DNA of 18,450 nucleotides. It comes from Betaproteobacteria bacterium. Its GTDB lineage: Bacteria; Pseudomonadota; Gammaproteobacteria; Burkholderiales; SG8-39. Of the stretch, positions 1 through 7,142 are shown one piece after another. The translations under genes were made by a program, and so were the position numbers. The stretch spans positions 1-18,450 of the forward strand of contig JAABRB010000027.1 in assembly GCA_011391185.1 (NCBI GenBank). The letters are read 5' to 3'. The first letter of the stretch is position 1, and every line of letters starts with the position of its first letter. Under the pieces are notes generated by a model, which ran no database searches, had not been told where the DNA came from, and saw nothing but the letters and a program-made list of their open reading frames with translations.

Positions 1-321
1 ACGCCGAGCAAGTACGCGCTGTGGATGCTCCTGCAGCCGCTCGTGATGTCCAAGCAGCACTGGGACAAGCTGACGCCCGCGCAGCAGAAGATCTTCGCGG
101 CCGCTGCGGCCAAGTCCGACGAGTTCTTCCTGGGTCTGCAGGAGGAAGCCGTCGCCAAGATGGAGGCCGTGTACAAGAAGGCCGGTGCCAAGGTGCACGA
201 GATGACCCAGCCCGAGTATGACCAGTGGGTCGCACTCGCGAAGAAAACGGCCTACCCCGATTACGCCGCCAAATCACCGCAGGCGAAAGAGCTCCTCGAT
301 CTGCTCCTCGCGGTGAAGTGA
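1..321 (+). CDS. TRAP transporter solute-binding protein, DctP family (C-terminal part)
   Basis: Reading frame 1 is open from the first base of the window to a TGA at 319-321, so this is the last ~106 residues of a gene that begins upstream. It holds the helical C-terminal part typical of periplasmic DctP-type binding proteins (LQPLVMSKQHWDKLTPAQQK, then a stretch of amphipathic helices rich in K, E and A). Such proteins capture a carboxylate in the periplasm and deliver it to the DctQM membrane complex. DctQ and DctM genes follow directly on the same strand, which supports the assignment. The ligand pocket lies in the missing part, so the substrate can only be guessed from the MatB-like gene downstream: malonate or a related diacid. 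The gene is followed by a hairpin with a T-rich tail before dctQ. Confidence 0.85.
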   Translation, partial: TPSKYALWMLLQPLVMSKQHWDKLTPAQQKIFAAAAAKSDEFFLGLQEEAVAKMEAVYKKAGAKVHEMTQPEYDQWVALAKKTAYPDYAAKSPQAKELLDLLLAVK

Positions 322-340
322 CCGTCGGGGCGTGACCGCT

Positions 341-370
341 CCGGGCCGGGCAACCGGCCCGGTTCGTTTT
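341..370 (+). terminator. Hairpin with T-rich tail between dctP and dctQ (attenuator candidate)
   Basis: A perfect 9-bp stem, CCGGGCCGG at 341-349 and CCGGCCCGG at 354-362, closes a GCAA tetraloop (a GNRA loop) and is followed by TTCGTTTT. This has the form of an intrinsic terminator. It lies inside the operon, 19 bases after the dctP stop, so partial termination (more binding protein than permease) or 3'-end protection of a dctP-only mRNA is more likely than full termination. The structure is seen; the role is inferred. Confidence 0.65.
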
Positions 371-386
371 CCGACTCCCTGCCACG

Positions 387-869
387 GTGAACCGTTTCGT
401 CTCTTCCATGGACCGCGTATCGATCGCCTGTGCGGCGATCGCCGCCGTCATGCTCGTAATCGCCGCACTCGTGATCACCTGGAACGTGATCTACCGTGCT
501 TTGGGTGCATCGACTTACTGGGAGATCGAGTTCGCGGTCTTCATGATGGTCGGATCGCTGTTTCTCGCCTCGCCCTACTGTCTCATGACGAACGGGCACG
601 TGGCGGTGGATCTCCTCTCGCACTTTCTGCCGCGCGGGGCTGCCCGTTGGCTCGGAATTGCAACCGCCGTAATCGGCCTTGCAGTGTGCGCTTATCTCGC
701 GTTCGCAGGCGCCGAGCTCACGATGGATTCGTTCGCGAAGGGCGAGCGCACGGAGAGCGCCTGGGCACCGTACAAGTGGCCGCTCTTCCTGTCCATGCCG
801 GTCGGTCTCGGACTGACCGCGCTGCAATACATTGCCGAATTCCTGCGCAACGCGCCCAAGCGCACCTGA
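387..869 (+). CDS. TRAP transporter small membrane subunit DctQ
   Basis: A 160-residue protein with about four hydrophobic segments, the usual size and topology of DctQ, the small subunit that partners DctM in the inner membrane. The segment after the second helix, MTNGHVAVDLLSHFLP at about residues 68-83, fits the family's conserved region (N/R-G-H-I/V-x-V-D). The start chosen is a GTG at 387, because it leaves a short cytoplasmic lead before the first helix. An in-frame ATG at 409 (residue 8) is a reasonable alternative, and neither has a clear Shine-Dalgarno. The gene sits 65 bases after dctP, past a hairpin, and 3 bases before dctM, so Q and M should be translated together. Confidence 0.88.
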   Translation: MNRFVSSMDRVSIACAAIAAVMLVIAALVITWNVIYRALGASTYWEIEFAVFMMVGSLFLASPYCLMTNGHVAVDLLSHFLPRGAARWLGIATAVIGLAVCAYLAFAGAELTMDSFAKGERTESAWAPYKWPLFLSMPVGLGLTALQYIAEFLRNAPKRT

Positions 870-872
870 CCG

Positions 873-2186
873 ATGAGCGAACTCCAGATCGGTCTGCTCA
901 TCTTGGTCGTCACGTTGGTGGTGCTCTTCTCCGGGCTCCCCATCGCGTGGGGCTTGACGCTGGTCTCCGTGGTATTCCTTTTGGTCTTCGAAGGTGCCGC
1001 AACGCTTGCGAACGTCCCGATCCTGATGATGGACGAGCTCACCTCGTTCGCGCTGCTCACCATTCCGCTCTTCGTGCTGCTGGGCGCAGCCATCGGCGCG
1101 TCGGCCGCCGGCAAGGACATCTACGAGTCGCTGCACCGGTGGCTGGACCGGGTGCCGGGCGGTCTCGTCATCGCGAACATCCTCGCCTGTGGCGTCTTCT
1201 CGTCGATCTGCGGCTCGAGCCCGGCGACTGCGGCGGCGATCGGAAAGTCGGGCGTGCCGGAGATGATCAAGCGCGGTGTGCCTGCCTCGCTCGCCACCGG
1301 GGCGATCTGTGCGGGCGGCACGCTTGGCATCCTGATTCCGCCGTCGATCACGATGATCCTGTACGGGATCGCGACCGAGACGTCGATCGGCCGGCTCTTT
1401 CTCGCGGGGTTCGTGCCGGGCGCGATGCTCGTGCTGATGTTCTCGGTCTACGCGTGGATCGTGACGCTGCGCGCGCAGCGTCACATGGATCCTGGAGATC
1501 TCCCACGCTATACGCTTACGCAAAAGATGGAGGGCGTCCGCCGGGTGACGCCGTTCATTGGAATAGTGGTGGCAATCGCCTACGCGATGTACGGTGGGAT
1601 CGCAACACCTTCCGAAGTCGCGGCGATCTCGGCGGTACTCGCCATCATCCTCGTGGCCGGGATCTACCGCGCCTGGCGCCTCGAAGACCAGTGGCGCATC
1701 TTCCGCGAGACGGTGCGCGAGTCCACGATGATCCTGATGATCATCGGCGCAGCGGCGGTGTTTTCCTACATGATGTCGCTGCTCTACGTCACCCAGACCG
1801 CGGCGCAGTGGATGGTCGATCTCGACATGAACCGCTGGATGCTGCTATTCGCCATCAACATCTTTCTCCTCGTGGCCGGCTGCTTTCTCCCCCCGGTGGC
1901 GATCATCCTCATGATGATGCCGATCCTCACTCCGGTGCTCGAGGCCAACGAATTCGACCTGGTCTGGTTTGCGGTCATCCTCACGATCAACATGGAGGTC
2001 GGCTTGATCACGCCGCCGGTGGGTTTGAATCTTTATGTCCTGAAAGGTGTTGCCCCCGACGTACCGCTCACCACCGTCCTGAAGGGATCACTGCCGTTCG
2101 TGCTGCTCATGTTCCTTGCGATGGTGATCATCACGCTCGTCCCGGACATTGCGCTCTGGCTGCCGAACCGGATGATCAGCGGGTAA
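873..2186 (+). CDS. TRAP transporter large permease subunit DctM
   Basis: A 437-residue, strongly hydrophobic protein of normal DctM length with about a dozen membrane segments. DctM is the ion-coupled channel subunit of tripartite TRAP importers. Family marks visible include the N-terminal LFSGLPIAWGLTL, the FSSICGSSPATAAAIGKSG loop, the GTLGILIPPSITMILYG segment, and near the C-terminus MEVGLITPPVGLNLYVLKGV, a hallmark of the family. The ATG at 873 follows the dctQ stop by three bases. The next gene, a MatB-like synthetase, starts 18 bases after the stop, so the transporter and the enzyme are almost certainly co-transcribed. The uptake substrate is inferred to be malonate or a related dicarboxylate. 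Confidence 0.93.
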   Translation: MSELQIGLLILVVTLVVLFSGLPIAWGLTLVSVVFLLVFEGAATLANVPILMMDELTSFALLTIPLFVLLGAAIGASAAGKDIYESLHRWLDRVPGGLVIANILACGVFSSICGSSPATAAAIGKSGVPEMIKRGVPASLATGAICAGGTLGILIPPSITMILYGIATETSIGRLFLAGFVPGAMLVLMFSVYAWIVTLRAQRHMDPGDLPRYTLTQKMEGVRRVTPFIGIVVAIAYAMYGGIATPSEVAAISAVLAIILVAGIYRAWRLEDQWRIFRETVRESTMILMIIGAAAVFSYMMSLLYVTQTAAQWMVDLDMNRWMLLFAINIFLLVAGCFLPPVAIILMMMPILTPVLEANEFDLVWFAVILTINMEVGLITPPVGLNLYVLKGVAPDVPLTTVLKGSLPFVLLMFLAMVIITLVPDIALWLPNRMISG

Positions 2187-2204
2187 CGTTCTCAAGACGC
2201 GCCC

Positions 2205-3704
2205 ATGAACGCCTACGCCTTCTTTCAGTCCGCCTTGGAATCCCGTCGCGACGCCACCTTCCTGGAGGACGAGAGCGGCGCCATCTACACTTATGCCGAT
2301 CTCGACCGGGAGACTGCGCGGGTCGCGGCATATCTCACCAACCTGGGGCTGCAGCCAGGCGATCGCGTCGCGGCGCAGATCGAGAAATCGCCGCAGGGCT
2401 TGTTTCTCTACCTCGGGACACTCCGTGCCGGACTTTGCTACCTGCCTCTCAACACGGGGTACCAGAAAGGCGAGATCGCCTATTTCCTCGGCGACGCCGA
2501 ACCCGCCGTATTCGTCTGCGATCCCGCGCGCGCCGAGGCGTACGAGGAGATCGCGCATGCAGCCAACGTTACGCACTTCCTTACGCTCGACGCTCGCGAG
2601 AAGGGTTCGTTTTCAGACGGGCTCAGGACCGCTGCGCCATACTTCGTCACCCGGGCGGTCGGAACAAACGATCTTGCGGTAATCATTTACACCTCGGGCA
2701 CCACCGGGCGCTCGAAGGGCGCCATGGTCACGCACGGCAACCTCACCTCCAACGCGGAGGTACTCAGGGACTATTGGCGCTTCACCGATCGCGACGTTCT
2801 GATTCATGCGCTGCCGGTGTTTCACGTGCACGGACTGTTCGTGGCCGTTCACCCGATCCTGCTCGCGGGCGCATGCATCCTGTTCCAGCGCAAGTTCGAC
2901 GCGAAGGCGGTGCTTGCGGCCGTTCCGCGCGCGACCGCGCTGATGGGTGTGCCGACGTTCTACGTGCGCCTGCTGGGCGAGCCGGAACTGACGAAGGATG
3001 CCGTGCGGGGGATGCGTCTCTTCGTGTCCGGCTCGGCGCCACTGCTCCTCGACACCTTCTCCGAATGGCAGACTAGAACCGGGCACACGATCCTCGAGCG
3101 CTACGGCATGTCGGAGGCGGGCATGATCGCTTCCAATCCCTACGACCGGGAGCGCCGTGGCGGCACCGTCGGCTTTTCGTTGCCGGGCGTCGACCTGCGG
3201 GTCGCGGGTGCCGGGGACGCGCCGCTTCCGGCCGGTGAGCCCGGGGCGGTGCAGATCAGGGGACCCAATGTCTTCGCCGGCTACTGGCGCATGCCCGAGA
3301 AGACGGCAGAAGAGTTCACCGCCGACGGCTGGTTTCGGACCGGCGACGTGGGCGAGTGGAGCGAGGACGGCTACCTTTCGATCGTCGGTCGCGCCAAAGA
3401 CCTCATCATTTCCGGCGGCTACAACGTGTATCCGAAGGAGATCGAGCTCGTGATCGACGCGATTCCGGGTGTCGTCGAATCCGCCGTCGTCGGCGTTCCG
3501 CATCCGGATTTCGGCGAGGCCGTCGCGGCGGTCGTGGTCAGGCAGCCGGGCGCCATGATTTCCGAGGAGGCGATCATCACGCAGGTCCGTGAGCAGATCG
3601 CGAGCTTCAAGGTGCCCAAGCGCGTCGTCTTCGTGGACGACCTGCCGCGTAATGCAATGGGAAAAGTCCAGAAGGCGCTGCTGCGCGACAAGCTGTCTGG
3701 CTGA
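2205..3704 (+). CDS. matB: Malonyl-CoA synthetase-like acyl-CoA ligase (MatB family)
   Basis: A 499-residue adenylate-forming enzyme that should activate malonate, or a close relative, with ATP and CoA. The AMP-binding loop YTSGTTGRSKGAM lies at about 162-174, the A5 motif ERYGMSEAGM at 298-307, the hinge aspartate region YLSIVGRAKDLIISGGYNVY at 390-409, and the catalytic lysine in PRNAMGKVQK (K487). Along its length it resembles the malonyl-CoA synthetases I remember from Rhizobium and Rhodopseudomonas (for example KSPQGLFLYLGTLRAG, NPYD, PGVVESAVVGVPH, FVDDLPRN). TRAP genes directly upstream mirror the malonate matPQMAB cluster of Sinorhizobium meliloti. Two substrate-pocket segments differ from typical MatB: HVHG where I expect HTHG, and SEAGMIAS where I expect TETxMNTS. 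The true substrate may therefore be a substituted malonate. No malonyl-CoA decarboxylase gene is visible in this window. Confidence 0.85.
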   Translation: MNAYAFFQSALESRRDATFLEDESGAIYTYADLDRETARVAAYLTNLGLQPGDRVAAQIEKSPQGLFLYLGTLRAGLCYLPLNTGYQKGEIAYFLGDAEPAVFVCDPARAEAYEEIAHAANVTHFLTLDAREKGSFSDGLRTAAPYFVTRAVGTNDLAVIIYTSGTTGRSKGAMVTHGNLTSNAEVLRDYWRFTDRDVLIHALPVFHVHGLFVAVHPILLAGACILFQRKFDAKAVLAAVPRATALMGVPTFYVRLLGEPELTKDAVRGMRLFVSGSAPLLLDTFSEWQTRTGHTILERYGMSEAGMIASNPYDRERRGGTVGFSLPGVDLRVAGAGDAPLPAGEPGAVQIRGPNVFAGYWRMPEKTAEEFTADGWFRTGDVGEWSEDGYLSIVGRAKDLIISGGYNVYPKEIELVIDAIPGVVESAVVGVPHPDFGEAVAAVVVRQPGAMISEEAIITQVREQIASFKVPKRVVFVDDLPRNAMGKVQKALLRDKLSG

Positions 3705-3707
3705 CGC

Positions 3708-3724
3708 GCGCGCGGCACGCGCGC
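3708..3724. terminator. GC-rich hairpin between convergent matB and livF
   Basis: A perfect 7-bp stem, GCGCGCG at 3708-3714 and CGCGCGC at 3718-3724, with a GCA loop fills most of the 28-base gap between two convergent stop codons. There is no T-tract on either side, so it is at best a bidirectional terminator or an mRNA 3'-end structure. The stem is certain; the function is not. Confidence 0.35.
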
Positions 3725-3732
3725 TGCATCGG

Positions 3733-4434
3733 CTACTCCGCGGCGATGAGGCTCGCGAGATACTCCGGGTCCGTGCGCAGCCGTGCGGACTCTCCGTCAT
3801 AGACGATCCGGCCCTTGTCCATGACGATCGCACGCTCTGAAAAGGCGAGCGCGACGCGGCTGTTCTGCTCGACCAGGACAATCGAGAGCCCCCCCTCGGT
3901 GCGGAGGCGCAGCAGCACCGCCGTCAGTGCCTCGACAATCACCGGTGCAAGGCCCTCGGTCGGCTCGTCCATCAGCAGCAGCGTGGGGTTGGTCATCAGC
4001 GCCCGGGCGATCGCCAGCATCTGCTGCTCGCCCCCGGAGAGGTGATTGCCGGCGTGCTGGCGTCGTGCCCTGAGATTGGGAAAGAGCTCGAATACGCGAT
4101 CTTCGGTCCAGGCGCCAGGCCGTGCACCGAGATGGAGATTCTCGCGGACGGACAGCGACGGAAAGATTTCCCGTTCCTGCGGGACGTAGCCCAGGCCGCG
4201 CCGTGCCCGTTGGTGGATCGGAACCCGGGCCAGGCTTTCACCGTTCAGGACGAGCTCGCCGTGATGCAGCGCCGTGTGACCCATGACGGTTGCCAGCAGC
4301 GTCGACTTGCCCACGCCGTTCCGCCCGATGATGCTGACGCTTTCACCAGCGGCAAGCGCGACGTTGACGCTCTCCAGCACGACCGTCTCGCCGTAGCCCG
4401 CCGAGACGTTCTTCAACTGCAGTGCCTCAGCCAT
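3733..4434 (-). CDS. livF: HAAT-family ABC transporter ATP-binding protein LivF
   Basis: A 233-residue cytoplasmic ATPase, one of the two that power a branched-chain-amino-acid-type importer. Walker A is GRNGVGKS at about 37-44, the ABC signature LSGGEQQ at 132-138, and Walker B TLLLMDEP at 151-158 followed by the family's TEGLAP. A C-terminal switch histidine is not obvious; VEQN stands at the usual position, as is common in LivF. The ATG at 4434 is chosen because it overlaps the end of livG (ATGGCTGA, an 8-base overlap) and begins at the family's usual N-terminus. The frame stays open another 17 codons upstream inside livG. It is the last gene of the minus-strand operon. Substrates of this family include amino acids, urea and aromatic acids; this one is undetermined. 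Confidence 0.92.
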   Translation of the reverse strand: MAEALQLKNVSAGYGETVVLESVNVALAAGESVSIIGRNGVGKSTLLATVMGHTALHHGELVLNGESLARVPIHQRARRGLGYVPQEREIFPSLSVRENLHLGARPGAWTEDRVFELFPNLRARRQHAGNHLSGGEQQMLAIARALMTNPTLLLMDEPTEGLAPVIVEALTAVLLRLRTEGGLSIVLVEQNSRVALAFSERAIVMDKGRIVYDGESARLRTDPEYLASLIAAE

Positions 4435-5185
4435 CCCCGGCTGCGCTCCCGAGATAGACAGCCCGAACGTCGCGGTTCGCAGCAATTTCGGCCGGCGTGC
4501 CCTCGGCGAAGATCGCTCCGCCCACCATCACCGTGATGCGCTCGGCGAAGCGAAACACGAGGTCCATGTCGTGTTCGATGATGAGCACGCCGATGTCGTC
4601 CGCCAGTGCGGCGATGGCGTCGAGGATGATGTGACTTTCCGCGCTCGGCACGCCCGCGGCGGGCTCGTCGAGGAGCAGAACCCGCGGCTCGAGACCGAGC
4701 GCAATTGCGATCTCGACCAGTCGCTGGCGACCATAAGGCAGCTCGGCGACCCGACGTCCTGCTTCGTCCGCCAGCTTGAGGGTCTCCAGCAGGTGCAATG
4801 CCTGATCGATGACATCCCGACGTCGGCCGGCGGGGCGGAACATGGATTTCGCGACCCCCATGCGCTCCGCGACCGCGATGTAAACGTTCTCGAGTACGGT
4901 GAGACCGCGAAAGAGCTGGTTGATCTGGAACGTGCGGGCGATGCCGCGCTTCACGCGCCCCGCTTGGGTGAGGCCGGTGACATCCTCACCCCGCAGCAGC
5001 ACGTGCCCGCCTGAAGGCCGCAACAGGCCGGTGAGAAGGTTGACGAGCGTCGTCTTGCCCGCGCCGTTCGGACCGATGAGCGCATGGCGTGCGCCGGCGT
5101 CCAGTCGGATGCCGACCTCCCGCGCCACCTCGAGCGCGCCGAAGTTCTTGCAAAGCCCACGGGTTTCGAGGAGCGCCGCAGTCAT
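4427..5185 (-). CDS. livG: HAAT-family ABC transporter ATP-binding protein LivG
   Basis: A 252-residue ATPase paired with LivF. Walker A GPNGAGKT is at about 38-45, the LivG-type TFQINQLF segment at 85-92, the signature LPYGRQR at 149-155 (this subfamily normally replaces LSGGQ with a YGxQR form), and Walker B LLLDEPAAGVPSAE at about 170-183, with IIEHDMD further on. AAGVPSAE is a small departure from the more usual AAGLNPxE. The start ATG at 5185 overlaps the livM stop as ATGA. The same frame runs upstream through livM for more than 300 codons, but that part is a high-GC shadow and not a fused domain. Confidence 0.92.
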   Translation of the reverse strand: MTAALLETRGLCKNFGALEVAREVGIRLDAGARHALIGPNGAGKTTLVNLLTGLLRPSGGHVLLRGEDVTGLTQAGRVKRGIARTFQINQLFRGLTVLENVYIAVAERMGVAKSMFRPAGRRRDVIDQALHLLETLKLADEAGRRVAELPYGRQRLVEIAIALGLEPRVLLLDEPAAGVPSAESHIILDAIAALADDIGVLIIEHDMDLVFRFAERITVMVGGAIFAEGTPAEIAANRDVRAVYLGSAAGDG

Positions 5186-6189
5186 GACATGCGCAATGTT
5201 CGCAGACGATTGCGCAACGCCGCAGCGATTCCGAGGATGCCATTGCGGGCGTAAAGCGCGACAACGATGAGCACGACGCCAATGCCCAGTTGCCAAGCCG
5301 TGGGATAGGCCTTGGCAAGCGTGTGTTCGAGCACCATGTAGGTGATCGCGCCGACGAACGCGCCGTAGAGTCGTCCGTAACCGCCCAGAATGAGGATGAT
5401 GAGCACGCCCGCGGCACGATCCAGCCCCAGGGTCGAGAGGTTCACGAACGCGGTCGTCTGGGTGAACACCGCGCCGGCCACGCCCGCGAGCGCGGCCGAG
5501 ATCGTGTAAGCAGTCACCAGCCGCCACCGGACCGGCGCGCCGACGGCATGCATGCGCAGCACGTTCTCGCGTACGCCGGTGAGACTCTGGCCGAAAGGCG
5601 AATAGATGAGCATGCGCACCACAACGAAGCAGACCAGCAGCACGACCAATGCGTACAGGTACTGCGCGCGAAAGAACAGTGGATCGAACGCGAACACGCC
5701 GAACACCGGTGCGAACTCGAGACCCGGCATTCCGTCGAATCCGCCGGTAAATGCAGCGCCCATGTTGGCGCCTTCTTCCAGCAGGGCCATTGTGCACAGG
5801 GTCAGCATCAGCAGCGTCAGGCCTTGCGTGCGAAGCAGCACGATCCCGCTCACGAACCCGACTGCGCCCGCCACCACTGCGGCGGCAAACAGCCCGCTGA
5901 GCGGTTCGTTCCAGCCGAAGTGCAGGGCCAGGATGCCGACCGTATAGGCACCCGCGCCGAAGAACGCCGCGTGGCCGAGCGTGATGATCCCCGCATATCC
6001 CATGACCAGATCGAGCGAGAGCGCGAACAGGATCATGATCAGGACCTGCGTGCCGAACGAGAGATACGTGGGATACAGGAAAAACACGGCGACCGCGGCG
6101 ATCCACGGCAGCATCTCCCACCACTTGAATCGGTGCCGGCCGGCAAGCGCGTGCGCCGCGGCGAGTCCGGGCGTAAGCGGCACGCTCAT
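5182..6189 (-). CDS. livM: HAAT-family ABC transporter permease LivM
   Basis: A 335-residue inner-membrane permease with about eight to ten hydrophobic segments. The conserved LSLDLVMGYAGIITLGHAAFFGAGAYTVG region lies near residues 60-90 (given here in part: GYAGIITLGHAAFFGAGAY), and an EAA-like cytoplasmic loop precedes VRENVLRMHAVG. With LivH it forms the transmembrane pore. The ATG at 6189 overlaps the livH stop (ATGA), which argues for this start over another in-frame ATG 12 codons upstream, inside livH. The C-terminus overlaps the livG start by four bases. Translational coupling through H, M and G is therefore visible. Confidence 0.93.
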   Translation of the reverse strand: MSVPLTPGLAAAHALAGRHRFKWWEMLPWIAAVAVFFLYPTYLSFGTQVLIMILFALSLDLVMGYAGIITLGHAAFFGAGAYTVGILALHFGWNEPLSGLFAAAVVAGAVGFVSGIVLLRTQGLTLLMLTLCTMALLEEGANMGAAFTGGFDGMPGLEFAPVFGVFAFDPLFFRAQYLYALVVLLVCFVVVRMLIYSPFGQSLTGVRENVLRMHAVGAPVRWRLVTAYTISAALAGVAGAVFTQTTAFVNLSTLGLDRAAGVLIILILGGYGRLYGAFVGAITYMVLEHTLAKAYPTAWQLGIGVVLIVVALYARNGILGIAAALRNRLRTLRMS

Positions 6190-7049
6190 CCGCTCCGCCC
6201 CCCAAACAGGCCCTGCGGCCGCCACAGCAGGGCGATCAGCGTGAAGGCGTAGATGAATATCGTGCCGCCCTTCGGGAAGTACAGCTTGAGCACGAAATCG
6301 AGCACGCCGATCAGCAAAGCGGCGAAGAAGACCCCGCTGACCCGGCCCAGCCCGCCCACGGCGACCACGATCAGGAAGTAAACCAGGTATCGCAGCGGGT
6401 ACTGTGGATCAAGGCCGAGGATCTCTGCGCCCAGACCGCCGCCCACTGCGGCAAGCCCGCTGCCGAGCGCGAACGTGACAGTGAACAGCCTGCCTACGTC
6501 CACGCCCAGCGACTGGGCCATGCGCCGGTTGTCGACTGCGGCGCGAATCTGGGCACCGAATCGCGTACGCTCGAAGCCGAGCCACAGTCCCAGCGCGAGA
6601 AGCGTGCCGGCGACGATCACCATGAGGCTATATGTCCGGTACTCGATGAATCCCAGATCGGATTGGCCTTGCAACCACTCGGGCAACACCAGCGGTTGCG
6701 TCTCGGGTCCCACGCCGAGCGTGATCGCCGCGATCATCACGAATACGAGCCCGATCGTGAACAGCACCTGGTCGAGCTCGGAGGCGCGGTACAGTCGCGC
6801 GTAGAGGAGGCGTTCGACTACCGCCGAGAACGCCGCGACGGCCACGAACCCGATTGCAAGCGCCGCGAAGAACGGCAGGCCCCACGCGCCCATTGCGTAC
6901 ACCATGACGTAGCCGCCGAGCATTGCGAACCCGCCGTGCGCGAGGTTCACGAAGCCCATCAGCCCCATGGTGACCGACAGCCCGACCGACACGATGAACA
7001 GCACCATGCCGGACGCGACGCCGCCGAGGGCGATACTGACTATGTCCAT
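6186..7049 (-). CDS. livH: HAAT-family ABC transporter permease LivH
   Basis: A 287-residue permease of normal LivH length with about eight hydrophobic segments. The hallmark GLMGFVNLAHGGFAMLGGYV occurs near residues 29-48. The second half has RAAVDNRRMAQSLGVDVGRL, the loop that contacts the ATPases, and ends in the family's FAALLIGVLDFVLKLYFPKG region. The ATG at 7049 has no strong Shine-Dalgarno. The gene is separated from the binding-protein gene upstream by 93 bases that contain a strong terminator-like hairpin, while every later junction in the operon overlaps. Permease expression may thus be set by read-through of that hairpin. Confidence 0.93.
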   Translation of the reverse strand: MDIVSIALGGVASGMVLFIVSVGLSVTMGLMGFVNLAHGGFAMLGGYVMVYAMGAWGLPFFAALAIGFVAVAAFSAVVERLLYARLYRASELDQVLFTIGLVFVMIAAITLGVGPETQPLVLPEWLQGQSDLGFIEYRTYSLMVIVAGTLLALGLWLGFERTRFGAQIRAAVDNRRMAQSLGVDVGRLFTVTFALGSGLAAVGGGLGAEILGLDPQYPLRYLVYFLIVVAVGGLGRVSGVFFAALLIGVLDFVLKLYFPKGGTIFIYAFTLIALLWRPQGLFGGRSG

Positions 7050-7070
7050 AGCGCAGCGAGGCCGGCGAAC

Positions 7071-7113
7071 GATAAAAGGCCGCCGCCCGTCAGGTTCCCG
7101 GGGCGGCGGCCTT
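7071..7113 (-). terminator. Strong hairpin with T-tract between binding protein and livH (attenuator candidate)
   Basis: On the minus strand a perfect 13-bp stem, AAGGCCGCCGCCC with GGGCGGCGGCCTT (plus-strand 7101-7113 and 7076-7088), closes a 12-base loop and runs into TTTTATC. It has all the parts of an intrinsic terminator. It stands about 30 bases after the binding-protein stop and about 27 before livH, inside an otherwise overlapping operon. Partial termination, giving excess binding protein, is the likely effect. Confidence 0.75.
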
Positions 7114-7142
7114 GGTGTTGTGTGACAGGTTGCCCGATGCCG

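Noticed and set aside
261..1523. 420-codon minus-strand frame opposite dctQM
   Set aside because: Composition is dominated by R, H, E and D with no recognisable motif, and it lies antisense to real transporter genes.
332..3076. 914-codon open frame on the plus strand across dctQ, dctM and matB
   Set aside because: It is out of frame with three clear family proteins and its translation is rich in R, H and D with no domain. It is a high-GC shadow.
1..3704. Possible duplication of the two TRAP systems within the window
   Set aside because: The two DctM and two DctQ proteins share only family motifs and differ throughout, so they are old paralogues and not a recent duplication.
5186..6205. Long in-frame N-terminal extension of livG through livM
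   Set aside because: LivG begins normally at 5185 with an ATGA overlap. The extension has no family similarity and mirrors livM in another frame, so it is not a fusion.
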